In this document: positions 52,047 through 60,397 of the stretch, in pieces
Layout: the number at the start of each line of letters is the position of its first letter
Position numbering within the stretch: the first letter of the stretch is position 1
Source of the DNA: an uncultured Alphaproteobacteria bacterium
GTDB taxonomy: Bacteria > Pseudomonadota > Alphaproteobacteria > RF32 > CAG-239
DNA length: 64,000 bases
Direction of reading: 5' to 3'
NCBI GenBank assembly: GCA_944390455.1
Contig: CALXPU010000001.1
Location: forward strand, 136,620-200,619
Translations under genes and position numbers: made by a program
Notes under the pieces: generated by a model
Databases searched by the model: none
The model's input: the letters and a program-made list of their open reading frames with translations, nothing else
What the model was told of the DNA's origin: nothing

Positions 52047-52660
52047 TGATTTATGGTTATATTCGCGTTAGTACAGATAAACAAACTACTGAAAATCAAC
52101 ATTTTGAAATTAAAGAATTTGCACTTAAAAATGAAGTGGTCATTGATAAATGGATTATGGAAACTATTAGCTCAACCAAGGAGTTGGAAAAGCGTAAATT
52201 AGGTAAACTGCTTAAGAAACTTAAAGATGGTGATATTCTTATTGCTTCAGAATTGTCTCGTTTAGGACGTAATTTGTTACAGGTTATGAGCATATTACAT
52301 CATTGTATGTCTTCAGGGGTTAGGGTATGGACTATTAAGGATAATTATCGTTTAGGGGCAGATATTCAGTCTAAAGTTTTGGCCTTTGCTTTCGGATTAT
52401 CTGCAGAAATTGAACGAAATCTTATTTCTCAACGAACGAAAGAGGCTTTGTTGCGATTAAAGTCAGAAGGGAAAATTTTGGGTAGACCCAAAGGACGCAA
52501 AAATACTAAACTTAAATTGACCGGTAAAGACAATAAAATTTTAGCAATGCGTATGGAGCATATTTCAAAATCTCAGATTGCCAGAGTTTTGGGAGTGGAT
52601 AGGTTGACGCTTTCGCGTTATATGGCGGAGCATTTGCATGATCCAATGCTTGAAGATTGA
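52046..52660 (+). CDS. serine site-specific recombinase, Mpi-type DNA invertase
   Basis: 204 residues. Resolvase catalytic domain with nucleophile Ser in YGYIRVSTDKQTTENQ (residues 3-18), 'ILIASELSRLGRNLLQVMSI' near 68, and the helix-E region 'VWTIKDNYRLGADIQSKVLA' continuing FAFGLSAEIERNLISQRTKEAL. A C-terminal helix-turn-helix follows (HISKSQIARVLGVDRLTLSR). The sequence strongly recalls the Mpi global promoter invertase of Bacteroides fragilis rather than Hin/Gin, from memory. Mpi-type enzymes flip promoters bounded by short inverted repeats. No such invertible segment was recognised in this window. Confidence 0.88.
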   Translation: MIYGYIRVSTDKQTTENQHFEIKEFALKNEVVIDKWIMETISSTKELEKRKLGKLLKKLKDGDILIASELSRLGRNLLQVMSILHHCMSSGVRVWTIKDNYRLGADIQSKVLAFAFGLSAEIERNLISQRTKEALLRLKSEGKILGRPKGRKNTKLKLTGKDNKILAMRMEHISKSQIARVLGVDRLTLSRYMAEHLHDPMLED

Positions 52661-52680
52661 CTTAATGAAAAAGTATAAGT

Positions 52681-54585
52681 TTATGCATTTTTTTCATTGT
52701 CTGTTTCGGTGTTTGTTTTGCGCCCTTTAAGATTGATTAAAAATTGTGTTTCCATTTTTAAATATTGATCAAGCAACCATCGTGACCGTGATACTGAAAA
52801 TATTGTTAGAAGCAGTAAAACAAAAATTACTTTGGGGTTTTCTGTTAAAAACTTATGCACGACAGTTACAATGAAAAAAGATGAAACTAATATGCGGAAG
52901 CTGGTTAGGATAATTAATGGAAGGCGGTTTGCTTTTTTTGCCATCCATAGACGATAGTAAATTTTTGATACTTGGCTCTTTCCTGTAAAGAAATTGCGTA
53001 CACGTTGCATTTTGTCGTCAAAAGTTTTTTCCTCGTTGATTCCAGCTTCCTCTTTGGCGCAATTGGCGGCGATTTCTATTTCTTCAGCTTGCTTTTGCGG
53101 AAAAATCCAAATCATTTTATCTTTTAAAAATTTTGTGGCGATAATGTTCCAGCCGATTAATGCTTTTAAAAAAGGTGACATTAGGATAAAAGTCAATGTG
53201 GTTAATAGTATATTGGCTGGGATTCTATATGGAATAATGGTATGGATGATGGGTTGAATAATTGATGCAAAGACAATTATACTGTATAAAATGATTGAGA
53301 ATAAGGATAAACGTAAAAAATAATTTTTAAACAATGCACTCCAAAGTCTTTCTTCGTTATGTGTCATTGTTGTGGTGGTTTTGTTTATGTAATCCAACCA
53401 TTTTTCGGGAAGAATACGGTTTAGCTTTTTGTATGCTGGTTCTGCTGTTCTCATCATTACTGGTGTTAAGAATGTGGTTATTGCCGATACGGCAACGATG
53501 ATGGGGTAAACTTTGGGGCTTAATACATTTAAACTCATGCCCAGTGATGCAATAATAAAGGCAAATTCACCGACCTGAGCAAGGGAAAATCCTCCGTAAA
53601 GAGCAGTTTTTAGTGTCTCTCCAGATGCAACAAAACCGAAACATGAAAATACAATTTTTCCTATAACAACAATTAAAGTAATTACAATAATGGGTTCGGC
53701 GTATGTGATGAACATTTGTGGATTTACCATCATTCCTACGGACACGAAAAATACAGCTCCGAAAAAATCTTTAAGGGGTTGAATGTTTTTTTCTATTCGG
53801 CCAATAAATTCGGTTTCTGCTAAGATGGAGCCCATGATAAAAGCGCCAAGTGCTGCTGAAAATCCTGAGGAAGTTGCTAATAAAACCATTCCGAAACATA
53901 GACTTATGGTTATAATAAGCAACATTTCATCGGTTAGGTATTTCTGAATTTTTTCTAAAAAAGTTGGAACAAGGTATATTCCAATGATGAAACATAATAT
54001 TAAAAAGAAAATTAATTTTAATGTGCTTAGTCCCAGGGCTATTCCGTTTATTGTGCTTCCTAGAGCTATTGTCGGTAATAATACGAGCATTAATATTCCA
54101 ACTAAATCTTCTACGATTAGTACACCGAAAACTAAATCCGTGAATCGCTGTTTTTTAATGTTTAAATCATTGAATGCTTTGATGATAATGGTGGTGGAAG
54201 ACATGGATATCATAGATCCTAAAAAGAAACTGTCCATGGTTGACCAACCTAGCAGTAAGCCGACATTATAGCCTAGAAATAGCATGAAAATAATATTGGC
54301 ATTAGCTGTTATCATAGCTGCTTTTCCGACGTTTAGCATTTTTTTGAAGCTAAATTCCAATCCTAAGCCAAATAGTAGAAATATAACCCCTATATCTGCC
54401 CATAAGGTTAAATCTTCTTTATCTTTTACGGTGGGTAATAAATCAAAATATGGTCCCGCAAAAATTCCGGCAAGTACGTAACCTAAGACCATAGGTTGTT
54501 TAAATTTTTTGCAGAGTAGGGTTGTGATACCTGCGTAAATAGTGATTAATGTTAAATCTATGATAAGTGAGTGAATTGCGTGCAT
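52681..54585 (-). CDS. CPA2-family monovalent cation/proton antiporter (KefB/YbaL-like)
   Basis: 634 residues. About 12 helices form the exchanger domain: 'LTIIYAGITTLLCKKFKQPM', 'VLGYVLAGIFAGPY' , 'GLGLEFSFKKMLNVG', 'SMSSTTIIIKAFNDL', 'GFSAALGAFIMGSILAETEF' and 'GGFSLAQVGEFAFIIASLGM' (typical CPA2 core). After about residue 380 come two or three more hydrophobic segments and a charged stretch, but the RCK/TrkA-N nucleotide-binding domain of Kef proteins is missing. Likely K+ or Na+ exchange for protons at the inner membrane. Single gene. Confidence 0.87.
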   Translation of the reverse strand: MHAIHSLIIDLTLITIYAGITTLLCKKFKQPMVLGYVLAGIFAGPYFDLLPTVKDKEDLTLWADIGVIFLLFGLGLEFSFKKMLNVGKAAMITANANIIFMLFLGYNVGLLLGWSTMDSFFLGSMISMSSTTIIIKAFNDLNIKKQRFTDLVFGVLIVEDLVGILMLVLLPTIALGSTINGIALGLSTLKLIFFLILCFIIGIYLVPTFLEKIQKYLTDEMLLIITISLCFGMVLLATSSGFSAALGAFIMGSILAETEFIGRIEKNIQPLKDFFGAVFFVSVGMMVNPQMFITYAEPIIVITLIVVIGKIVFSCFGFVASGETLKTALYGGFSLAQVGEFAFIIASLGMSLNVLSPKVYPIIVAVSAITTFLTPVMMRTAEPAYKKLNRILPEKWLDYINKTTTTMTHNEERLWSALFKNYFLRLSLFSIILYSIIVFASIIQPIIHTIIPYRIPANILLTTLTFILMSPFLKALIGWNIIATKFLKDKMIWIFPQKQAEEIEIAANCAKEEAGINEEKTFDDKMQRVRNFFTGKSQVSKIYYRLWMAKKANRLPLIILTSFRILVSSFFIVTVVHKFLTENPKVIFVLLLLTIFSVSRSRWLLDQYLKMETQFLINLKGRKTNTETDNEKNA

Positions 54586-54674
54586 TTTTTTACTATATCT
54601 TGTTTATGTATAAGCTATATATACGGAGATTTTCTTTATTTCAAGTTAATAGCTTTTGTGAATGCTATATATAA

Positions 54675-55829
54675 TTATTTTTCTAGTTCAAATTCATTAT
54701 TGCTTTGATGGTTAAAGTAGGATGTTTCGCCATCGTCCCATTTTATTTTTAAACGGTTTTGTGGTAAAAATTCATATTTTCCGCAGTTTTTATATGCATT
54801 GTTAAAGCTGCAAATTCGGTTATTTTCTTGTTGGATAAAGGTGTCTTTCCATTGTGGAGTTTTGAGATAAATGTAAGGGGCATCTGGCGGTGGAGTAAAA
54901 AAGTCTGAAGCTAGAGCAAAAGGAACTTCTTTGATTCTTAATCCATGATATGCTTGTTTATATTTAAGATAAATGGTGAACAAACGTTCTCCTAAATATG
55001 CAAAAGCAAGCTTTTGTTCGGTGTTTCTTGCGGGTAATTCATCCTTTATTTCTTGGTAAAGTGGGCGTAAGATACTAAATAGCCAAGTGGCGTAGTTATT
55101 TAATATCTCTCGGCGCGTGATAAACATATTTGTTGGATAGAAACCATCATCACTTTTTAGGGTTTGATTAGCAAAGTCATACATGTGTGGGTATTTTTTG
55201 CGAATAATTTCGAGCGCTTTATCTAAATCTGAGATGATGTGTTCTTTTTGATATTGTTCGTATGTATTTATTTTTATAGGTTCGGATACGATAATGTCAT
55301 GTGTTGCAAACCATGGTAAAATGTATTTCTTTTCAAGTTCTAAATTGTGTAAAAATTCTTGAGAAAATTTTTCTAAATGCTTAATTCCCAGATGGCGGAA
55401 GCGCATGGATGGAAAAGTTAGCATCGGATAGCGGGAGTTATCGTTTATACATAAAAAGCGACGGTAGTGAAACATTCCGACGTATGGAGAATCGGTATTC
55501 TTCCATATCCAATACAGCGCAGTTAATTCGGCAAAGTTGCGATTTAAGTTAGATATGTTTTCATTTGTATCATCGCCTATCATATTATGATTGAGCCAAG
55601 CGATTTGTTCCGGTGTAAAAGTTCCTTGACGCGAAGGTGTGGTCGCAATGCTTCTCCCTCCTTGTATTGGGGTGAATATTTCACTTTCAATGAGAGGTGC
55701 CGGTTTGTAGTATACAACGTATATTTTTAGGTAATCTGTTTTATAAATGAATAAAATGTAGCTAAAAAAGCATAAAATAAAAGCAGCAAGAATAGTGGTT
55801 ATAAAAAATAAACTTTTGCTGCTTTTCAT
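54675..55829 (-). CDS. membrane-anchored DUF4422 glycosyltransferase-like protein
   Basis: 384 residues. One N-terminal transmembrane segment (about residues 7-30), then a DUF4422 domain: 'NRNFAELTALYWIWKNTDSP' and 'YVGMFHYRRFL' near residue 110 (the Glu-Leu-Thr..Tyr-Trp-W-K and H-Y-R-R-F motifs), and 'DDGFYPTNMFITRREILNNY' later. DUF4422 proteins often act as glycosyltransferases in surface polysaccharide loci. ATG 55829 has AGGA six bases upstream; the ATG at 55835 has it adjacent. Likely on the periplasmic or cytoplasmic membrane face; topology not certain. Confidence 0.82.
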   Translation of the reverse strand: MKSSKSLFFITTILAAFILCFFSYILFIYKTDYLKIYVVYYKPAPLIESEIFTPIQGGRSIATTPSRQGTFTPEQIAWLNHNMIGDDTNENISNLNRNFAELTALYWIWKNTDSPYVGMFHYRRFLCINDNSRYPMLTFPSMRFRHLGIKHLEKFSQEFLHNLELEKKYILPWFATHDIIVSEPIKINTYEQYQKEHIISDLDKALEIIRKKYPHMYDFANQTLKSDDGFYPTNMFITRREILNNYATWLFSILRPLYQEIKDELPARNTEQKLAFAYLGERLFTIYLKYKQAYHGLRIKEVPFALASDFFTPPPDAPYIYLKTPQWKDTFIQQENNRICSFNNAYKNCGKYEFLPQNRLKIKWDDGETSYFNHQSNNEFELEK

Positions 55830-55879
55830 TGGCATTCCTGTCTGAATGTAATAATTACATTGAGCTTAATTGATGTGAG

Positions 55880-56092
55880 TTAAGCTATAATATTCGGGTT
55901 AATCAATGTTTCTATCTTTTGAATTTTATTTTTTAAATTTGTTCTTTGGCTATTTAGTTGTTGTGCTTGATAGAAATCTATCATTTGTTTGTTTCTTACA
56001 AGTTTTGTGATATCTGACTTAACCCTTCTTTCTTCAAGTTTTAATTCACAAAGTTGTACTTGAAGTTTATTAAAAGAATTGGTATTTGTCAT
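55880..56092 (-). CDS. small coiled-coil protein, DUF465/YdcH-like
   Basis: 70 residues from ATG 56092, which has GGAG seven bases upstream; a longer reading from 56149 adds 19 residues without support. The chain is a helical hairpin: 'LCELKLEERRVKSDITKLVR' and 'QQLNSQRTNLKNKIQKIETL' resemble DUF465 (YdcH) proteins, which end in a Lys-rich helix followed by a Leu/Ile-rich one. Function of the family is unknown. Single gene. Confidence 0.6.
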   Translation of the reverse strand: MTNTNSFNKLQVQLCELKLEERRVKSDITKLVRNKQMIDFYQAQQLNSQRTNLKNKIQKIETLINPNIIA

Positions 56093-56298
56093 TAGCGTAC
56101 TCCAAATGTTACATTTATTCGCTTTATGCGATTCTTGTTCTTCGCGCATATTATACTGTATTTTGCACTAAAAATCAAGTTATTTTGAGGGCAAAATTAA
56201 AAAAATTAGTGAAAAAATATAAAATTCTGCTAGTCTTATAAAAATATTATCGTTATGTATTTTTCAAAATGAAACTTTATTGATTGGATAGGAATATT

Positions 56299-57381
56299 AT
56301 GACTGAAATTAAAAAAATTGGTATTTTAACCAGTGGTGGCGATTGTGCCGGTTTGAATGCGGTTGTTATGTCTGTGGTTAATTCTGCGGCTCAACTCGGT
56401 TGGGAAGTTTATGGTATTCATAATGGTACCGATGGTGTTACTGAGACTCCTTTGTCTTATGAATTGTTAACAGAAAGAAATTTTTCTGATACACCATGGC
56501 CGCGTTTGGCAGGTTCTTATCTTGGTTCTTTGAATAAAGGCGTTAAAATGGAATCGCAAGCCGAAATTTCTGCTCGTTTTGGTAAAGGCGTTGCTGAATT
56601 AGGTCTTGATGCTGTTATTGTTGTTGGTGGCGATGGTAGTATGAACATTGTTAGCAATTATTGTCGTAATGCCGGTGTTAAAATGGTTGGTATTCCAAAG
56701 ACTATTGATAATGATACTCCGCTTACACAATATTCTGTTGGTTTTGATTCAGCTTGCAAAGTTTGTACGGATGCTGTTGATGCTTTGTGGAAAACCGCTC
56801 GTTCTCACCAACGTGCTTTGATTTTGGAAGTAATGGGACGTGATGCCGGTCACTTAGCTATGCGTTCAGCTGTGGCAGGTTTTGCTGATGTTTGCTTGGT
56901 TCCTGAAATTCCTTATACAGTTGATGGTATTATTAATAAATTGAAGAGCATTAAGGCAAAAGGTCGTAACCATGCAGTTATCGTTGTTTCAGAAGGTGTT
57001 CATACAGAAACTGGCGAGATGGTTTCTAATACTAAAAACCTTATTGGTGAAAAGATTAATGGCGGTATTGGTGAATATTTGAGCGCTGCTATTAATGCTA
57101 AATATTCTGATTTTCAAACTCGTGTTACAAAATTAGGTCACGTTCAACGTGCCGGCGATCCGACTGCTTTTGATAGAGCATTGGCTTGTGCTTTTGGTGC
57201 AAAGGCTGTTGAATTGTTGAAGGCTGGTCATACAGATGTTATGGTTGCTCTTAACGGTGATAAATTAGTAACTTACCCATTAGAAGAAGTTGTTGCTGAA
57301 GGTACTACATTGTTGAATAAAGACAGTGTATATGTTAAAGCTGCAGTTGATATGGGAATGTATGTTGGTGAAATTAAATAA
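56299..57381 (+). CDS. pfkA: 6-phosphofructokinase
   Basis: 360 residues from ATG 56299 (AGGA before it). 'GILTSGGDCAGLNAVVMSVV' is the first nucleotide-binding motif; 'AVIVVGGDGSMNI' carries Gly where PPi-dependent enzymes have a second Asp, and 'IPKTIDNDTPLTQYSVGFDS' carries Lys where E. coli-type ATP enzymes have Gly. 'LEVMGRDAGHLAMRSA' binds the sugar phosphate. It phosphorylates fructose 6-phosphate, the committed step of glycolysis. The phosphoryl donor is therefore unclear from the two positions. Followed by a bidirectional terminator. Confidence 0.94.
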   Translation: MTEIKKIGILTSGGDCAGLNAVVMSVVNSAAQLGWEVYGIHNGTDGVTETPLSYELLTERNFSDTPWPRLAGSYLGSLNKGVKMESQAEISARFGKGVAELGLDAVIVVGGDGSMNIVSNYCRNAGVKMVGIPKTIDNDTPLTQYSVGFDSACKVCTDAVDALWKTARSHQRALILEVMGRDAGHLAMRSAVAGFADVCLVPEIPYTVDGIINKLKSIKAKGRNHAVIVVSEGVHTETGEMVSNTKNLIGEKINGGIGEYLSAAINAKYSDFQTRVTKLGHVQRAGDPTAFDRALACAFGAKAVELLKAGHTDVMVALNGDKLVTYPLEEVVAEGTTLLNKDSVYVKAAVDMGMYVGEIK

Positions 57382-57397
57382 TCACCTAAGTTCTATT

Positions 57398-57433
57398 AAA
57401 AAAGCGGCAGTTGTTGAAACTGTCGCTTTTTTT
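57398..57433. terminator. bidirectional terminator between pfkA and yejB
   Basis: AAAAAGCG.CAGTT-gttga-AACTG.CGCTTTTT, with T and A tracts on the two sides. Confidence 0.9.
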
Positions 57434-57475
57434 TGTTGGCTATAAAATCTTAAACATGGGAGATTTGAGGCTTTA

Positions 57476-58540
57476 TTAAATTTTTTCAAAATTTACACGT
57501 GGATCAACCAGTGAATAAGTTAAATCACTGAGAAGTTTTAAAATTAGTCCAAGAAGTGCAAAGATATATAAAGTTCCGAATACTACAGGATAATCTCTTG
57601 TCATAATTGCTTCATAGCCTAATAATCCCATTCCGTTTAGGCTGAAAATGATTTCTATTAAGAGAGAACCCGTAAATAATATTTTCATTAGTAATCCAGG
57701 TAGACCGGCAATAATAATCATCATGGCATTACGAAAAACATGGTGATATAAAATTCGATTTTCAGATAGACCTTTGGCTTTTGCGGTTAAAACATATTGC
57801 TTGCTTAATTCATCCATGAAAGAATTTTTGGTTAACATGGTTAATGAGGCTATTCCACCTATTACAATGCATATTGTCGGTAGAGTTAAATGCCAGAAAT
57901 AATCTCCGATTTTTTGCCAGATAGTAAAGTTTTCCCATCCATCGGAGGTTAAGCCTTTTAGTGGAAATATTTGAAAATAAGTGCCGCCAGCAAACAGTAC
58001 AATGAGTAGAACTGCAAATAAGAAAACCGGTATGGCTGAGCCGATAAATATGATAAAAGAACTTATCACATCAAATTGTTCTCCGTCTTTGCGGGCTTTT
58101 TTTATACCAAGAGGAATTGCTATTAAATAAATTATCAATGTTGACCATAGACCTAAAGATATTGATACAGGTAGGCGTTCTTTTATGAGCTCTAATACGG
58201 TTTTATCTTTGTAATAACTTTTCCCGAAATCAAAGTGAATATAGTCATTAAGCATTTTAATGAAACGTTCGTGTACAGGTTTATCAAAGCCAAATTGTTT
58301 TTCCAACTCTTTGACTAAATCATCAGGTACGCCTTTGGCTCCTTGGTATTTTTGTTCGTTTAGGTTGGGCATTCCTGAGTTGATATTTCCGGTGGCACTT
58401 GTATTCATCCCTTTATATTGCGCGAGCATGTATTCAACAGGTCCGCCAGGGGCTAGTTGTATGATTGCGAAATTTATCAGTAATATGCCGAATAGTGTTA
58501 GAGGTATTAATAAAAGTCTTTTGATAATGTAGTTACGCAT
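57476..58540 (-). CDS. yejB: ABC peptide transporter permease YejB
   Basis: 354-residue inner-membrane permease of the YejABEF oligopeptide/microcin C system. 'MRNYIIKRLLLIPLTLFGIL' is the N-terminal helix, 'INFAIIQLAPGGPVEYMLAQ' follows and the characteristic YejB insertion (about residues 40-75, rich in Asn and Gly) comes next. The permease loop 'LTAKAKGLSENRILYHHVFR' near residue 250 matches the EAA region. ATG is five codons before the first hydrophobic stretch. Directly after yejA (six bases). Yej E and F are not downstream. Confidence 0.92.
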   Translation of the reverse strand: MRNYIIKRLLLIPLTLFGILLINFAIIQLAPGGPVEYMLAQYKGMNTSATGNINSGMPNLNEQKYQGAKGVPDDLVKELEKQFGFDKPVHERFIKMLNDYIHFDFGKSYYKDKTVLELIKERLPVSISLGLWSTLIIYLIAIPLGIKKARKDGEQFDVISSFIIFIGSAIPVFLFAVLLIVLFAGGTYFQIFPLKGLTSDGWENFTIWQKIGDYFWHLTLPTICIVIGGIASLTMLTKNSFMDELSKQYVLTAKAKGLSENRILYHHVFRNAMMIIIAGLPGLLMKILFTGSLLIEIIFSLNGMGLLGYEAIMTRDYPVVFGTLYIFALLGLILKLLSDLTYSLVDPRVNFEKI

Positions 58541-58546
58541 TTTCTG

Positions 58547-60397
58547 TTAATCCTTTATCCACCAAGTATTGATATCTACGCCAAGATTTTGGTTATTTTC
58601 CGGAAAGGCAAATTTATCCCAATAGGCAATGCGGTCTGCGTTTGAATACCAATTGAAAATAACGTAGTGATTGAATAACAATACTCTATCCAGAGCTTTG
58701 ACATAGGCAGTGTAGAGTTCGGTGTCATCGGTTTCAATGAGTTTATTGATAAGATAATCAATTGTCGGATTTTTTATGCCTATAATGTTGCTGCTGCCTT
58801 TAGTGTCAGCTGATAGGCTACCCCAGAGATCTTTTTGTTCTGTTCCAGGCATGTAGATTCCGCTGACGCCTCCGACAATTATATCAAAATCAAAATTATC
58901 TAATTTGTTTTTATAGGTATTGATTTCAAGAACCCGTGTTGTCGCCTTTATACCTATTTTGCGTAGATTTTCTATAAATGGTAATAATACGCGCGTGAAA
59001 GAGTTGCCATTTGCGGAATTTATAATAATTTCAAATTCTAATGGCTCTCCGGTTTTTAAATTACACATTTTTTCATTAATGAAATCATATCCGGCTTCGT
59101 TTAGGAGTTTAACGGCTAGTTTTAGATTTTCTCTATCTGATAACGAATCGTTGCGGAATATGTTTTCTATCGGAGTAGTGAATATTTCTGGTGGTAGTTG
59201 TTCTTGCAAAGATTGTAAAATTTCTAATTCTTTCCCTTGAGGGAGGTCTGTTGCTGCAAAATGTGTGTTTGCAAAATAGCTCCTTAGTCTTTCATATTGG
59301 TTATAAAATAAATTTTTATTTGCCCATGGAAAATTAAATGCGAAATCAATAGCTTGTCTTACTCTGGCGTCTTTGAATTTTTCTTTACGAGTGTTAAAAG
59401 CAAAAAATTGGGTTGTGGCAGGACGATTATGTTTGATGGCTTGTTTTTTTATTTTTCCTGCTTTTGTGAGGTTATTGTCGTGTCCTGTTGCCCATGATTT
59501 CGCAATATATTCATAGCGAACATCAATGTTTCCGGCAAATAAGGCTTGTAATGTTACAGTGGTATCTTGATAGTAATCGTATTTTATTTCATCAAAATTA
59601 TAAAAACCTTTGCGGGTAGGTAAATTTTGCGCCCAATAGTTTTTATCACGCTCAAAAATGATGTATCGTCCGGCTTCAAATTTTTTTATCTTATAAGGCC
59701 CGTTTCCTAGTGGTGGGGTTAGGCAGGGTTTATCATATTCTCTATTCTTAAAATCTTTTGCTGAGAATATTTTTAATGAGCTTATGATTAAAGGGAGTTC
59801 TCTGTTTTTTGTATTGGGCTTAAAATAAAAGCGAACATGATGCGAAGTTACTTTTTCTACTCTGTCAATGTCTGCATAGTAAAATTTGTATATTGGAGAA
59901 CCTTTGGTAATTAGGGAATTAAAACTGAAAACGACGTCATCGGCAGTAATTGGACTGCCATCACTGAATTTTGCTTTGGGATTAATAAAGAAACCTATGA
60001 AGCTTTTATCGGAAGGAAGCTCAAATTTTTCTGCAATTAATGGATAGACTGTTTCTATATCATCTGCAGGAGAAACTCCTAAACTATCTAAGGTTAAAGC
60101 AACGGCTTCGGTTGAAGCAGTGCCTTTGAAAATGTAGGGATTGAAATTATCAAAAGTTCCATACGCCGGAAGAACAATTCGTCCTTTTTTCGGGGCGTCC
60201 GGATTTACGAAACTAAAATTTGTAAAGTTTTCCGTATATTTGGGAGCTGTATTTAGGGTAATATAGTCTTGTATGGATATTTGTATAGGGTTGATATCTT
60301 CTTGAGAGGTTTCTTCAATAGCAAGACATGTTGAAGTATTAAATATTCCGATAGTTGCCAGAATAATTGCTAAATACTTATTTGCTTTTTTTATCAT
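58547..60397 (-). CDS. yejA: ABC peptide-binding protein YejA
   Basis: 616-residue periplasmic solute-binding protein of the SBP family 5. The signal peptide starts at ATG 60397 (MIKKANKYLAIILATIGIFN); a longer open frame upstream would put 20 extra residues before it. Motifs: 'NFSFVNPDAPKKGRIVLPAY' near residue 60, 'FSDGSPITADDVVFSFNSLI', 'TPPLGNGPYKIKKFEAGRYI', and a tail around 'NLGVDINTWWIKD'. It overlaps the stop of the upstream gene by 20 bases, so translation is coupled. Confidence 0.93.
   Translation of the reverse strand: MIKKANKYLAIILATIGIFNTSTCLAIEETSQEDINPIQISIQDYITLNTAPKYTENFTNFSFVNPDAPKKGRIVLPAYGTFDNFNPYIFKGTASTEAVALTLDSLGVSPADDIETVYPLIAEKFELPSDKSFIGFFINPKAKFSDGSPITADDVVFSFNSLITKGSPIYKFYYADIDRVEKVTSHHVRFYFKPNTKNRELPLIISSLKIFSAKDFKNREYDKPCLTPPLGNGPYKIKKFEAGRYIIFERDKNYWAQNLPTRKGFYNFDEIKYDYYQDTTVTLQALFAGNIDVRYEYIAKSWATGHDNNLTKAGKIKKQAIKHNRPATTQFFAFNTRKEKFKDARVRQAIDFAFNFPWANKNLFYNQYERLRSYFANTHFAATDLPQGKELEILQSLQEQLPPEIFTTPIENIFRNDSLSDRENLKLAVKLLNEAGYDFINEKMCNLKTGEPLEFEIIINSANGNSFTRVLLPFIENLRKIGIKATTRVLEINTYKNKLDNFDFDIIVGGVSGIYMPGTEQKDLWGSLSADTKGSSNIIGIKNPTIDYLINKLIETDDTELYTAYVKALDRVLLFNHYVIFNWYSNADRIAYWDKFAFPENNQNLGVDINTWWIKD

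Noticed and set aside
50910-52680. Invertible promoter flanked by inverted repeats near the Mpi-type gene
   Set aside because: The only inverted repeat found has an 18-base spacer, too short to be an invertible segment.
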